Origin: Silene conica
Lineage: Eukaryota > Streptophyta > Magnoliopsida > Caryophyllales > Caryophyllaceae
DNA length: 64,000 nt
Assembly: GCA_029255685.2 (NCBI GenBank)
Contig: CM055318.2
Coordinates: 1,493,001 to 1,557,000 of the forward strand
Reading direction: 5' to 3'
Position 1 is the first letter of the stretch. Every line of letters begins with the position of its first letter. This document shows positions 12,101 to 25,668 of the stretch, in pieces. The translations under genes were made by a program, and so were the position numbers. The notes under the pieces were generated by a model, which saw nothing but the letters and a program-made list of their open reading frames with translations, had not been told where the DNA came from and ran no database searches.

Positions 12101-15100
12101 ACAACAAAAGGAGAGCTCTTTTGGTTAGATTGTATAACAGAGTAATATGAATGAAAAAAAAAATAAAAAGTCACGAGCAGCCATAATCCCAGCTCACTAA
12201 AAAATTTGATAGCTAGATGCAACTTTTCATGGTTAAATTTGAAAGGAAATAACTAAAGAGATTCAATTATAAAATAGTGATAACATCCAGAGAGCTGAAA
12301 CACATACTTAGACAATATGCCTTGAAGGAAGGGGAACCAAATCTCCAATTGGGACAAGTTGGTGAGACCTTGCACAAGTACAACTGGTATTATAAAAAGA
12401 GCAGTCACTAGAATGTATGTCACTACAATCACCACTTTTGACATCCATCTATCCAAGAATGATGCATGAAAAAAAGGCCAGTACACATCCTTCGGATCTG
12501 GAGCTTGCTCCGTAACCCAATTAGTTGGGTTCTCAGATTGTTGCAACTGTGAAGCAACTGTAGCACCATAACGAGATTTGAAGAATACAAAAGCAGATCG
12601 GACTTCCTTCACAATATGCATAGCAACGGGATGAAAAAAGAAGAAAAGGTTACAAGACAATAGACAAAAGAAGAAGAAGAAAAAATTAAGCATAGGTTCG
12701 TTTTGCAATCATTTGTTAATGTCGTCGTTACTAATTACTGAAAATTGTCTGCTCTTGTGAAGAAAAAATCATGTTGAATCGTAGAGAGAAATCATGAATT
12801 AAGAATGACATACTCGCCCAGGCAAGGATTCACGTGATTGCTCTATTCTTAAGTTCTCTTCCAGACCCCCCAGCTTCTTCTCCAAGTCAGCATTAGACCT
12901 AGAACTTCCATCGGCTGACTGAAACCGTAAGCGCCTTATTCTTTCATATGCTTTCTTCACAATATCCCAATAACAAAACAAGATTGATTCAGAAATTTAC
13001 AAGTGTTCACAAATCCGTTAATATGTCAATTGTTAAATCTCTTACTTAAGACAGGACGCTCAACATTACAAATTCCACACAACCTCAAGTGTATTGACAA
13101 CTTAGTGCAACAACACCACCATAATGAAAATTAAATAAAACACTTACAACAAGATGCCAGAGTTTATTTGTCCGATGAATCACCAAATGAGACAAATAGG
13201 TAGAGGGATAATAATTCTTAAAGAAACTGTCGACACTCTCCCTGATACTGCTCTCAGTAGGTACAGGGATCCCGCGAACTAATATTGTAAATTGATGCGG
13301 CTGAGGCTTTGATGAATGGAAATATGCAATCCTCTTCAAAGAAATGTAATGATATTCCTGTAAATTACATTGTAAGTATATATATTTATATTTGATGCTG
13401 GATCAGAATCATTGTTTTGAGTATGAGATGTATAGATTATTAATTGACATTTACCTATCACATGTCCAATATGAGAGATTAAGAGCCTCAAAATAATCAA
13501 GTTTATCTACAGAAAAGAAACGAACTGCGGACTAAGGCTAAAAGCAACTTACAAAGGTGACCTATACAAAATTACTGCTGTATCAAAGAAAGGAAGTCTA
13601 GTGTAAGCATTAAGAGTATCTACTTGAAAAAAAAATTAATATAACTACCATAATCTTGTCATACGTGACTTCCCCGAATGGTCTACGAAATTCTAGTTCA
13701 GTTGGATAGTTTTATAACATATTACTGATGCAGAGAACTCATTTCACTTGTGTGACAAGCAAAATGCACCTGAAACATTTACAATGCAATTCCGAGCCTA
13801 TTTTAAAGTACAGAAGTCAACAAACATGCATATGTATGAAAAGACTAGTGGGTTATAGTCACCGACCAATGTTTTAAAAAGCATTATTTTTTCGTTTGAA
13901 ATTCGAGGTTTATCTATAGTTTATAGCTGCAAAAGTGCAATTAAGACAAAAAACTTACATGATAAAGAAGGAAGCAAACGAAAGCAGTAACCAAATATAC
14001 AGCAGAGCAGTGTACCCACAACCTGCCACAAACAGCGAATTGATAAATTAAAGAGTCCAGTCAATGCAACCAGACTGAGAAAGCAAGATATGTAAGGATA
14101 ACCGGCAAGTCTGAGTACTTTTCTGTAGTCAAGAATAAAAATTCCGCGAAATACTTACCATTTTGAACCATTGTTCACATTAGTAATGGTAAACAAATCC
14201 AGGGTTACATTGGGGATAGCGAGAATATCGAACGCTTCGATTTGACCTCCTGAGGCATTTATTGGAAGAAGCACAAAGAGTCCTATAGCCCCAGCAAAAA
14301 GAAACACTTTCAAACTGCAAAAAAATGTACCAAGAAATTAGAATCTTAAAGAAGATGAAGCTCTGTCAATGGCACTCCTTCGGTCTGCGTAAAAAGTTTA
14401 CAAGTTCTATTTAGTATATCCCACCAATAGTTTACGTGTCATTTTTGGTGAATAATATATATTGGACCCCCTGGCCTACTTGCAGGTGCATACACAAAAG
14501 ACCCATCCAAAAGCAAACATAAACTATCTACACATTCTACAGGGACAAAGGGAGTACAGTATAGCAGTATGCCAAACAGTACTTCAGAGAACACACTTAT
14601 TTTTACTGAGTAAACAAAAGGCTTTACAAGGTGTGCCTAAGAACCTGCAACTGAGATTCCAAGTCTAGCTTTTGTGATCATAACAATACAAAGAGTAAAT
14701 AAATGCAAATCCTTCTCGTATGTCTTAGTACCATTTCTCTGCCTCAGAAGGGTTTACTATTCTTAATCCGTTATTTAAATTCTATGCAATTGGCAACCAT
14801 CTGAATAAAAGCCATTAGAAGATTTTCACTTATTTACCAGAAGGTTATAGTCCTAATAAATACTAAAGCATCCAAGCCCGAAGTAGATAATAACTCTTCT
14901 TCAGAAAGTTTCCATGCTTCAGTTACCCATGCAGGGGAAGGTATAAGCCGCTGCAGGAAATAATGATTTCGTTCAATACTTTTCCCCGCCAATAAGCGTG
15001 GCACATACACATTAAAGTTTCCTGGCTGCTTCCTTATGATAGAGTATAGTGTGAAGAATAAAATACAAAGGCCAGAGTTTATTCCAACTGATGTAAGAAG

Positions 15101-16560
15101 CGCAGAAACAATCATATCTGAAGTGGCTCAATGAACATCCATAAACAGTCTCAGCCTGCAAAGATTCATTTGGAACGGTCACTACTGGAACATGGGGAAT
15201 AATATAAGGTTCCATATAAAACTGAATTTGTGGCTATAGTAGACTACTAATAAGCTCACTCAAAAAAAATTCAATAAGACTCAATTCTAATAAGTTCTCC
15301 ATCTACCTTTTATAAAACAAATAAGCTGAACACACAACTTCGCAAATATTTCAGACGATGAGGGTCTGCTTGCACCCAAGGATCTTAGAACCAAATCAAT
15401 ACTATATCAGTATATCGCAGCTTAAACTTATATAGATAGAAATTGGCTTGAAATAAAAGGCAGGCTTCTAAGCCAAGCATTTCATATAGGTTCATTCTGA
15501 AATCAAACAAGCTAAAATGGACTAGTGAAATTCGTACTGTATTTTTAATAGGAAATAACCATTCCAACCCGAGAATCACTTCTGCAGCATAGATGCCTTG
15601 CTTAAACATGTTCTCTTATCTCTGAGCTGAGACGTGTTAGCGGTGGTTAGGTTCCTACTCAAAACCACCTTAGCTATACTCTCGTCTATGTCACTTTTAA
15701 TGTTGTCTGAGTTCAAGATAACACTCGTGTGTCACTTCCATGAGTTCCATCTCCAGCATAGATCATTGCTCAACCATGCTGCTAACCCGCCTTATCAATC
15801 TTTGAGCACAAGACGAAAAATACTTGCATATTTTTAAGCCTTAATCACATGCCAAGTGTCTAAATACACCATCCAACTCAACACATTTCATTCATCCATA
15901 AATCATCTATCTTTATTATGAATCATTCACCTATTCCTCAAACAAATCGAGGACTGCTAAATGTGGCTTTCAACCCAATTCCCAACGTTCGCAAATTCTT
16001 ACGCTGATTGAGTAATGATTTTCACAGTCATACACACTATAAACTAATCGAGGACTGCTAAAATTGCCTTTCAACCCATTTCTCAACCTCCACAAATTCT
16101 TACACTGTTTGAGTATGATTTTCACAATCATACACGCTCTAAAGCACCTGAAGATAATAATTGGAAAGAACCACATTTCTACGCATTATCCGTGAACACA
16201 TTCATGAAAAAGGTACTAAAATTCAAGGAAAACTCGAACATGGGCACGCTTTGACTAAATTTCAATTCAATTCTTTCAACATACCCACAAGTCAAATTCT
16301 TCAAATCCAAAACAGAACTAGGAAAGGTATTCAACTGACTAATTCAAATTAAACCCATGAATATACTTACCAAATTAAGCAGATTATAAGCTGATCACAA
16401 CCAAAAAAATAAATCCAAACAATTAAAAGTCAGCAATTACAATTTACAGAGAAAAGAAAGAACAAACCTGAATTCTGGGTTTGCAAGTTATAGATTTGAG
16501 AGAAAAGATTGGAACTTTTCTGCAGAATATTCATTGACTTCCTTCATTTAAACTCTCAGC
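9168..16560 (-). CDS. HYP1: CSC1-like osmosensitive cation channel, HYP1-like (OSCA family)
   Basis: OSCA/CSC1 proteins (TMEM63 relatives) are mechanically and osmotically gated calcium-permeable cation channels. Coding exons, all GT-AG and in frame: 15115-14838, 14314-14159, 14022-13959, 13357-13148, 12954-12814, 12606-12308, 12018-11742, 11521-11237, 10270-10037, 9383-9168; total 719 aa (Arabidopsis HYP1 about 703). The N-terminus [17 protein letters not shown] and the motifs [56 protein letters not shown] and FEYCRK-like RRFLPNF follow the family in order. A non-coding leader exon likely ends at a GTTTGT donor at 16467, with TSS about 16560. The 12954 acceptor is the least certain border, since homologues carry a few extra residues there. 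A SINE and a MITE sit in introns 8 and 9. Confidence 0.9.
9511..9697. mobile_element. MITE with 8-bp duplication in HYP1 intron 9
   Basis: A 187-bp element with inverted ends CTATGTTACTCAGACTC and GAGTCGGAGTAACATAG, flanked by perfect 8-bp duplications GGTGTAAG (9503-9510 and 9698-9705). The interior is rich in GTGTCCGACACG-type words. A similar word-rich element occurs at about 56908-57090 inside another gene's intron. Confidence 0.85.
10352..10603 (-). mobile_element. Au-like SINE with 12-bp target duplication, carrying a poly-G tract
   Basis: A 252-bp SINE in minus orientation: its 3' tail reads TTGTTGTAG on the minus strand. Perfect target duplications AACATGTCACTA lie at 10340-10351 and 10604-10615. 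The body has the TACGTAGCCTTG block and a GGCTCC..AAA end shared with the SINEs at 33666 and 34718. An uninterrupted run of 27 G lies at 10400-10426 and extends to 10438 with two A interruptions. It lies in HYP1 intron 8. Confidence 0.85.
14931..16417. repeat. Source segment of a 1,487-bp dispersed duplication
   Basis: This piece covers the first 185 coding bases of HYP1 plus most of its 5' leader intron. It recurs at 60460-61946, apparently without a mismatch in the stretches I compared (constant offset of 45,529). Matching stops at 14930 and 16418. The promoter and leader exon are not included. Confidence 0.93.
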
Positions 16561-16807
16561 ATATCCAACTGTTTGGAGTATATTTGTTATATACAAGTGG
16601 TCTGCTGTTATTCGTTTTCTGTTGCTTTCATTTGATTAATTTCCTTTTGTTTTTATGTACCTGAAATGGATCAAGTCCACGTTTTTAGGAATAATTAAAC
16701 CATGATAATTCACGATTCACTACTATACTAATTACCCTATACAGCTATACTGTATGTCACTCAGGGCTCATGTCTCATCCCGAGTCCCACTACACTGCTA
16801 CAAGTAC

Positions 16808-17225
16808 CTCGGGAATCGGGATACAACATTTGTCAAAATAATACAAACTAACAAAACCAACAAGTCTTGTTTATGACGGTCCCAAGTTAGTGACGTCTCA
16901 AACCGCTCCCGTTATCTCGGGAATCGGGATACATCATTTGTCAAATAATACATACTAACGAAACCAACAAGTCTTGTTTATGACGGTCCCAAGTTAGTGA
17001 TGTCTCAAACCACTCCCGTTATCTCGGGAATCGGGATACATCATTTCTCAAATATACATACTAACGAAACCAACAAGTCTTGTTTGTGACGGTCCCAAGT
17101 TAGTGACGTCTCAAACCGCTCCAGTTATCTCGGGAATCGAGATAATCATTTGTCAAATAATACATACTAACGAAACCAACGAGTCTTGTTTGTGACAGTC
17201 CCAAGCTGGTAACGTCTCACAACCC
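16808..17225. repeat. Minisatellite, about 107-bp unit, four copies
   Basis: Units start with CTCGGGAATCG at 16808, 16916, 17023 and 17129, a period of 106-108 bp. Each carries ACCAACAAGTCTTGTTT.TGAC and GTCCCAAG blocks. The array lies about 250 bp upstream of the inferred HYP1 transcription start. The fourth unit is the most diverged. Confidence 0.9.
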
Positions 17226-17861
17226 TTTTGTTTTTAACATTACTTAAATCGGGTTCGAGTCGTCACAAACTTTGTAACGGTCACAAGTAAGAATCTGTGA
17301 ATCAAGTGAACTTGGGAATTGGGATTATTGTATTTCAAAAACATTTAATCATGATCATCATGAAAAAAAAGGTAAGAACAATGACATAGAAATGATTCAG
17401 GAATTATACCTCTTTAAGGCATTTCATCGAACAGGTGATAGGCAACATGCATTTCTAACATTTTTGAGTTTAAAATGTCAATCAGACATCATAAATTTCC
17501 CATAGTGCTACATTTTCATACTCTCATCAAACCCATAAACAATTAATGATCCACAAAATTATTTTGAGATTTTCTGGGATCGCTAGTTAGATTGAAGGGT
17601 AAAAAGAAAAGACTCGGACAGTCGTACATGCTGTTAAAAGTCTTTGTATAGGTAGACCCGAAAATGACCCGACTCAATCCAATCCGCGGCATATTCACAT
17701 AATAATCGGGTAAATGGTACAACTACAGAGTAATCAATTGATTAATAGTCTATCTAAAATAGATTTTAAACTCGAAGTAACTTGACCTGAGTTAAATAAC
17801 GTAATTAAAAATAGTCGGACTCAAACTGTCTCGAAACGGTCTTACCGTCTATTCCTATCAT

Positions 17862-18313
17862 CTAGGTAGCACGGACACTTCTCCTAATGAGTCGTACCGT
17901 GTCCGACACCGACACTCCACGGACACACGTCGAAACGTGTCCAACTCCTAAACAGCCGTGTCTAACTTTCTACATTTATTTGGGCACGTGTCCGACGCGT
18001 GTCCATGGTATTTGAGCCGTGTCCGTCGCGTGTCCACGATATTTGGTTACCATCTGCGGTGAATGATGTTCTTGAGATGAGAAATGCGTTATCGAAAGAG
18101 ATCAATTAGAATATTTAATATTAATTTAATATCAAGGCAAATTTTACATTCACTTATTTAAAATTAATATTAAATACTTTTACAAAAATAAAATCGAAAA
18201 TTTATAACTATAAAATGTATATTTTATTAAATTTAAATGTCGTGCCCCGTGTCTTAAATTTCATGGCATGCCGTGTTCCGTGTCCGTGTCGTATCCGTTT
18301 TGGTGCTACCTAG
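17862..18313. mobile_element. MITE with CTAGGTAGCAC ends
   Basis: A 452-bp element with inverted ends CTAGGTAGCACGGACAC and (right end) GGTGCTACCTAG, flanked by CCTATCAT on the left and CCTGTCAT on the right (7 of 8 match). Subterminal parts repeat GTGTCCG/CGGACAC words around an AT-rich core. It separates the HYP1 promoter region from the GNOM 3' end. Confidence 0.75.
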
Positions 18314-18842
18314 CCTGTCATTATACAGGTCTCGTGTGTATCTTGTAGTCGTATTCAAAGGTATGAAGATGTGTTAAAACTCGAAAATGAAGTTTTTGCC
18401 ATATCTACACCTTCCCCACTTAATTCCAGAAAAACTTGATGATGCAAACCAAAAAACAAAATCTTCATCGCGTCAAGTCGCATCTCGACACACACCGTCT
18501 TTGGCTCTTTGCAAGTCCTTTTTTTGTCTAAAAAACAGGATAATATTGAGTAAGTTCCTTCTAAGCATTTTCATACAAGGCTTCAATCAAATGTCTCCAG
18601 TTATCGTGCCGACTGCCGACTGAGAGACAACAAAAAATACATTACAGACTGTCTATCTGCTATCGGGATTGCTGTACTGTTAATTTGTCTAGGCTGATAG
18701 GCACCTACCGGTCACCAGTGCCACTGTCATCTTCAACCGAATCGTTAGCTCACACAAATTTGAGATTCCTTCATATAAACAACAAAAAGTTCATCCATCT
18801 CGATTCTCAGGGTAAGAGTGGAAACGAAATACTCGCCACTTT

Positions 18843-21800
18843 TCAGCCGTCTGAGGGGACGGAATCAGTAGGATTAGGAGCGGCCTCGTCAGCGGCTCCT
18901 GCAGGTGGGAATACGTCAGACTGCAAAGACGGAGATATATTGTTGACATGTAACCATGTCAGTTCCCATAAACTATCTCCGCCTAAAGCGCTTCTCTGAG
19001 CTAAGACACCCCTGTTCTTCATCTCTTCTAGTGTGTTTTTCAAGAGTTCTACAACTAGATCCTGGAGCTTCTCGCTTTTCTTCCCTCTGATCTTCACTTT
19101 CATGTACTTTTCCATCCGGCTTAGAACACCGAGCCATAATTTGCAGAATGTGCTTAACTGGGAGAGTTCCGGGAGTAATTGTAAGAATACCTTGCAAAGG
19201 AGCTTCGTGGAAACTATAAGGGTTCCTTCCATGTTTCGGTAGTCCTTTTGAGAGTGACCCTGGGCTATTTCAAGCAAGTCATCGAGCATCGTGAATATGA
19301 CCATATCGAAACACTGCAACCAGAGAGTATGTGCAAGTCGGACCTCGTCGATTTCAGTCAAGCACCTCTGCAATGACGAAAGAGCATGGTTTCTGACTTC
19401 TTCTCTTTGGTCCAAACATACTTTTCTTAGGGCTTGTACAAGTCTTAGCCACATCTCACCAATATCCTGAGACATCTTAAGGGCATCCTCATCTTTCACG
19501 GCTTCCCTCGTTTCATGGACCCACTTCACCAAGCAACTAACGGATCCCGACATAAGATCTAAGGCCCGGATGGATCGGTCAGCCTGACCAACACGAGACT
19601 CGGCGAACTGTCTAGCAGAATCTACGCAGAGAATAAAATTAGAAGGTAACATGTGGGCCCCCTCTGACATAATAAAAACAAGTGCATCGAACCCGGCTTC
19701 AGAAGCATCTGGGTGACGCGCTGTGACCGATAGAAGTGAAGTGATGGTTCGCCAACCCATTTGTGACCGGATGTGAGTAGCATTTGCTTTCACCAAGCGA
19801 GTGACTTCCTGAGTTATCTGCTCACAGTATGCATCAGCCACCCGAGCATCAAGCTTGAGCACTAGCTGCAGTGATCTTAGGAGCTCATCAGCTAGATTCT
19901 CTTTATAAGGGAGCAGCCGCTGGCAAATCCTAAGAAGTCCAAACACGGCCTTCTCCACCAATGCACAGGGCATGACAGTTGACTGCACAATGTTTGCAAT
20001 ATGTTCATAGACACCCTGCCATAGGAGAACGATTCTATCGCGATTGTTCAATGTGATTGCAATCAGCAATTCAAGGCAGAATACTGCGGTGTCTTCATCC
20101 TCGGGTGACCCAGCTCCTTTCTGGGGCCGTCCCGCGGCCCATATGAGTGCTCGGGCAAGTTGAAGTAAAGACTCAGCTTGAAGAAACTTGCTCTCCGTGA
20201 AGATACTGTCAATGTGACATTTCTGAATTGTCTGAAGCGTACGTTGATGAGCAGCAAGCTGCTGCTCTGTGGGCTGTGATCTTGGTTCCTCGGTGTCTAG
20301 AGAAAGAAGCTGGCTAAACCTCCCCATCAGTCCTGAGGACCTCCGAGGAGTTCCCATAGAAGGCAAGTGAGCTGCTGATAATGAGTTCGTAAGTGGCTTT
20401 CCATGCCCAGGCTCAGCAGAGAGGTCAGAATCATCTGCGGCGTCACTTGCTACACGGGCAGGAAGAAGGCCAAGCTTATGGAGCCTCAATATACAATCCA
20501 GGATGTTTCTCCAGCCTGTTCGAATATAGTCACCATATCGGTTAGCAATTGTGAAAACAGTCACGGTGGCCATCCTTGCTTTGGTATCATCACCAAATGC
20601 CAAAACAGGCTCCTCGACAGAAGATGGGTTTAAAAGGGTTGTGAACTTGCAAAGAGAAACAACCAGATCATCAAGCACATCTTCAAGATGATGGCAGGCT
20701 GAAATTTTTGCGACAGCTAAGAACCCATCTATGCAAGCTCGATAGACTTCTTCATGCTCAGCATGATCAAATACCACAGAAATAGCAGCAATAGTTGGAC
20801 CGGACATGATGGCAAACATGTCATGGTCAAGATAAGCCCGAGAATCTGCCACGATGTAAGGTGCACTCTTCTTGCATTTGTGCATTAGATCAATCCACCG
20901 GCTTGGGTTCATCTCAGCAAAACCAGCAACTTGTTCAGGTGTGGTGCGAATTTCATTTTTGCAAATAGAATGGTATAGCTCCAATAGATATTCTCTAGGG
21001 AGATCTTCACCGTCATTTATACGTCGGTTATTGCGGATGAAGTCATCTTCTGTCATCTTCTTCTTAACTTGCACATTGTGAAGATCGGTGTTCAGCATTA
21101 TAAGTGAATATGCTAGTATAAAAGCAGCATCTTTGTCAGCCAAGACATGTGATGATTGTTCATAGTATCTCTCTGAAAATGCCTCCATCACTCTTTGAAT
21201 CTTTTGTGATTCTCCTGGCAGTCTAAAAGTCTCAAGAAACAGTCTCAAAGCAGTATCCAGATTCATATCTTGGAAGTCAAAAGTCTGAGCGAACTCGTGA
21301 AGAACTTGAACACAAAACTCATCATGGTTGCCAAGAAAGTCTCCCACAAGATTCTTATCTAAACCAGCGGTATACCTGAAAAAGCAAGCAACACTTTGTG
21401 GGTCCAGTTTTTCAGGTAACAAGTGTGTCCCTTGAAGGAACTCTAATCCTTTCTTTGGGTCACGATTAAAATGATCGGCACCAATCATCAACCTTCTTTT
21501 GATATATTTCCTACGGCGAACAAAAGGAACCCAGTGGTTAGGGTCACTATAGCTGTCACATTTGACCATCCAAAAAGGTGTATATTCCTCAAGACTCACA
21601 GGAGCCTGCTCTAACCCAAGAGATCCATTACCAATCCTTTCAGCCATCCCCTGAATTACTGCAATCAGTCCATCAAGTGCGAGAATGTGCATCGAAGACA
21701 ACGGAGAATTTACAGGAAAAGCACTCTTTGACAGCAGATTAGCAAGATCTTCAAACACATTGCTGCAAGTTATGTCGCAATCTAGGTTAGCATACATCTC

Positions 21801-24440
21801 TACCATAAATGTTTTCTGTCTGCAAAAGTCAACAAGGGCCTCCATTGCAACCTCTTGCTGCTGGTATGAAGCCCCATATCTGCTCTGTGCAAGTCTTAAG
21901 ATCACACAAGAAAAGAAAGCCTCCAACTGTAGCTTAAGTTCAATTCGCAAATGATGATACAAATTAAGTACAATGCTACAGACCATAGAGAGAATAAGCG
22001 GACTTGGTGAGAGACCAAAAAGCATCAAACTGCGGAAGAGCTCGTCCTGTATAAGGTTTAGTAAGCTTGGGTGCTTCGCAAATGAATTCCCACCCAGCTC
22101 AATAGCCGAATTGATGAGACCCAAGGCAAAGAGAGGGGCATCTTCATCAATGGCCAACCCATTTGATCTTGCACCCATTCCGATGTGATCAACAACATTC
22201 AGCAAAGAACACAGAAAATTAAAAATCTCAACCATGGAGGGGACACCATAAGGCTCTGTCATCACTTGCAAATCATAGGCTCTTGTATCCTTTGCATTTC
22301 CAGAACCATTCTCATCCAGCGCACCAGCACCCCCAACCATAGGAACAGTGGAGCCAAAGTTACTAGTAGGCAACTGACCATCATATTCAGAGTTATTTGT
22401 GCCATCATTGATCTGATTGGCCTGGAAATTGTACTCGTTATCTAGGCCGCCGATCTGCACCAAATAAGAACAGTTAGCGGAAACTATCACTACTTCAAAA
22501 TTATTGTGTCAAGTATCTGATATGACATAGGAAAATTTGGTACATAGAAAAAGGTGTAGTTAAGAAAACATCTAAAAGAGAAGGCAATGTGGCCACATGA
22601 GTGATCCCTACAAACAGAGCAAATGACACAATTGTTATGATTACAGTATGAAGAGCATTGTTAAAATTACTACAGATCTTTATACAAGCAAGCAATTAGC
22701 ATAAGAGACAAATAGTTGAAACATTTGTAATATAATGATGTATAACACACAGAGGAGCAGGAAAACAAACAGCCAAGATGGAATAGCATACCTCTGACTT
22801 CATAGAATAACCACCATTAACTAAACTGTGTTCAGAGCTCTGAACTTCAGGAAGATGTGAGAAGATACACCTGACAAGTTCACGCATTGTATGCGCTGCC
22901 ATTCTTTGCAACAATTCACCTTTTGCCGAAGCTTGATGAACAATTCTGAAGCAAGTATTAACTATGGTGCAAACATGCTGATTACTCAAGACAACAGATG
23001 CTTTACTTTTCATACAAGCCAGGAGAACTTGAAGAATCTTAGTCAATACTACCTCTTCCGATGAAGGATCGGTCACCTCAAACCGACAACTTGTGACAGC
23101 ATCTACCACCAAATGCATTGCATCTTCAACATTGGTGGTGTTCAAATCAAGCACGTCCAGAGTTAAAATCTTATACACGGATGATAAAGCAACACTTGTA
23201 ATTGGGGCACCGGTTTCATCAGACCGAATCACATCCAAAAACGGTTGCAAATACAAAACAGGATTGATATTGTGCCATTGTTGCTGCCACGTAAAAACTT
23301 GCTTACGCAACGTCTTCAAGCATTGAATAAGAGAATGCTCTAATTGGTCATCCCCAGATATATACCGACCTCCCCATCTTACATTCCTTCTCATAATTGC
23401 CAACACCGCACCAATTTCCGAGTTAACCATACATGATAAAGCTGCTTTATTAGATGGGGTAACTTCAGTTTCCTCAGGTTCTTCTTCAATTGATTTTATA
23501 CCAGGTTGCATCTTAAGACGACCCATGCTGACAAGTTGACTTCTCCCACAAACCAACTACTATCTGCAACAGACAGACGTAGTTGAATAAAACATATACG
23601 GATCTACAGGATACAAAGTATCTGTTTTCTTAAAGTGCGACTAAAAGGCCAAAAATAGAAATTCTTCCTACAGCTAATCACTCTTAGATATGTTCAGCAT
23701 TGCTCAAAAAACACTTCTATGTTATAATCTCCGTTTTCCATATCCTATAGCCTCTAGAGATCTGTATTAGTGTAAAACTCATAAAAGTGATAATTAAGGT
23801 CTGAATCTGTATCAAGCTTACAAATTAATCAGGTCAAAGTTTCCAAATGTTCAACTATTTAGGGTTTTGTATCATCCACAGATCAGTAAATCATCAATGT
23901 CATGAAATCAGAGATGATAATCACAATGATCAGTCATTACATTACAGAAATACGGCAGAATCTAGATGAATACGCAGAATCAAGATGAATATCGTACCAG
24001 AAGAGGCGAAATGAAGCTAGACCAGCAAGAACAAGCTAACTAGGTCAAACTTACGAAATGTTCAACTACTTAGGGTTTCTGTACACGGTAAATCATCAAT
24101 ATCATGATTCAACTATTGAATTCCACAGCAATCAGAAGCGAAAATCACAATTCACACCGATGATTACATTACATTACTACAAAAACACGCCGACGAAGAA
24201 AAATTGAAGAAATCCAAACAAAATTAACAGTAACAAATCAACAGAAAAACGCAGAATCTAGATAAAGAAAGATGGATATGTACCAAGCGCGGCGAAGTGA
24301 AGCTAGATCAGCAAGAAGAAATGGAAGATTTGAAGGGAAATTAGGGTTTATGAGAAGAGAAATGGTTGAAATTGGGGAAAACATGGAGCAGTAAGGATGT
24401 AGGAGTGGAGTCAACAGCCCGACTGCCGATCAAATCCGTG
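18843..24440 (-). CDS. GN: GNOM-type ARF guanine-nucleotide exchange factor
   Basis: GNOM is a large ARF-GEF that drives GDP/GTP exchange on ARF GTPases; in Arabidopsis it is needed for polar PIN recycling and embryo axis formation. Coding exons are 23526-22792 (245 codons, phase 0) and 22454-18843 (1203 aa plus stop): 1448 aa against 1451 in Arabidopsis. I start at MGRLKMQPGIK (23526), the family start, although the open frame extends ten codons upstream into 5' UTR. In order: DCB dimerisation domain in exon 1, HUS region with the NLDCD motif, then Sec7 with FRLPGESQK, whose glutamic finger is about residue 660 (codon at 21212-21210), then HDS domains, including GTPRRSSGLMGRFSQLLSLD. The 5' UTR is split: acceptor before 23563, donor after 24284. 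Nothing looks broken. Confidence 0.97.
23834..24325. repeat. Diverged tandem duplication in the GNOM 5' leader
   Basis: Segments at about 23834-24036 and 24047-24325 share blocks in the same order: TTCAACTA.TTAGGG, GTAAATCATCAAT.TCATGA, TTACATTACA, CGCAGAATC and GAAGCTAGA.CAGCAAGAA. Both copies carry a minus-strand GGTAC donor-like site next to the GAAGCTAGA block, so the leader exon border seems duplicated. Confidence 0.6.
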
Positions 24441-25668
24441 CCTTCTTTTCTATCTCTCCTCCGTTAATTGCTGGTTAGTTAGATATTCGATTTCAAGTAA
24501 GGATCCGCTCCATTTCCTCGAAAAACGAACCTTTATTTTTGTAGGGTTTTAATTTTCGCGGTTCACATTTTAGTGTTTACTTAATACAATACGGTTGATA
24601 ATTTTACGCCTCCCATTTTTTTCTCTAACCTCTCTCTAACCTCTCTCTCTAATATTTTCTCTTCAATATCAGAATGTGTACTACGAAATGCCAATTGTGT
24701 ACGCGAAAATCAGGACCTCCAACATTACAATAAGCGGATTATACCACCAGAGGTATACAACTTTCTGTACATATTTTGAGTTTTTTAATAGAAAATTCAG
24801 GCTTTATTAGAAAGAATATGAGATATATGGTAAAATTTATGAACTCCTTGAGAAAATATTAAGAATCGAAAATTATTATACAAATAAAACACAATACCTA
24901 TAAGTTAAACTATATTTTAATTTTAATATAAAAAAACTAAAATATAACTCAAAATAGTTTTCATCTCATCAATTTTGTTATCCAAACAACCTCAATTCAT
25001 TTTCCTTTCCCCCCTTCCCTCCTAAAATTGTATACAAACGGAGCCTAATATTGGTAGGAGGGAGTATATCACATTCAATTTCAAATAATATATATCAATA
25101 CAATTTCGAATTATAAGGATTTGTTTCTTATAAACAGTCCGCATTTAAATTGAGTATATAGATATTCTCCCATTTGAAGATTAAACAATGTCATTAAGTG
25201 TAAAACAAATCTAAGTTTAACTCCGTATTACACGTAAGGGAGAACCCATTTAGTAGGGTTAGCAGTCGCTACCCCAAACTTTAAAAAGTTGGTTAAAAAG
25301 ACTGATTTTTGCTACCCCAAATATTGCGGTATATATGGTAGATAATCAAATGTTATGCCATTAAATGTACAATAAATATTTTGTGGTTCAACGGTATAGC
25401 CTTAAAATTCCCACCTGCTGGTCGTGGTTGCTACTTTTGTAGGTTATTTATATGAGGAACACGAGGAATTGTACATGACCAGGCCATGTCTTATATGAGT
25501 TCCGTTGATAGGTTATTTATAATACGGACTACAAAGAAATGAACACTGTCATTATAAATTTATGAAATATTTATTTATCAACACTTAAATTAATTTATAT
25601 AGAGATTTTAATTTAATTGTATGTTTTGTGAGTCGTGTTCAAGCATGAGAATGCAGTAATATTACTCA
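24441..25668. other. Intergenic, no gene seen
   Basis: This stretch holds the presumptive GNOM promoter at its left and AT-rich DNA with a lone GGAGGGAGTA MITE-type word near 25063. No reading frame or exon pair is convincing. Bases 24459-24540 recur at 39599-39681. Confidence 0.5.

Noticed and set aside
15385..16352. Small frames in the HYP1 leader intron, and identical ones at 60914-61881
   Set aside because: They are in intron sequence and appear twice only because of the DNA duplication; no homology or codon signal.
18387..18999. Plus-strand frames at the 3' end of GNOM
   Set aside because: They overlap the GNOM 3' UTR and final codons on the opposite strand with no supporting homology.
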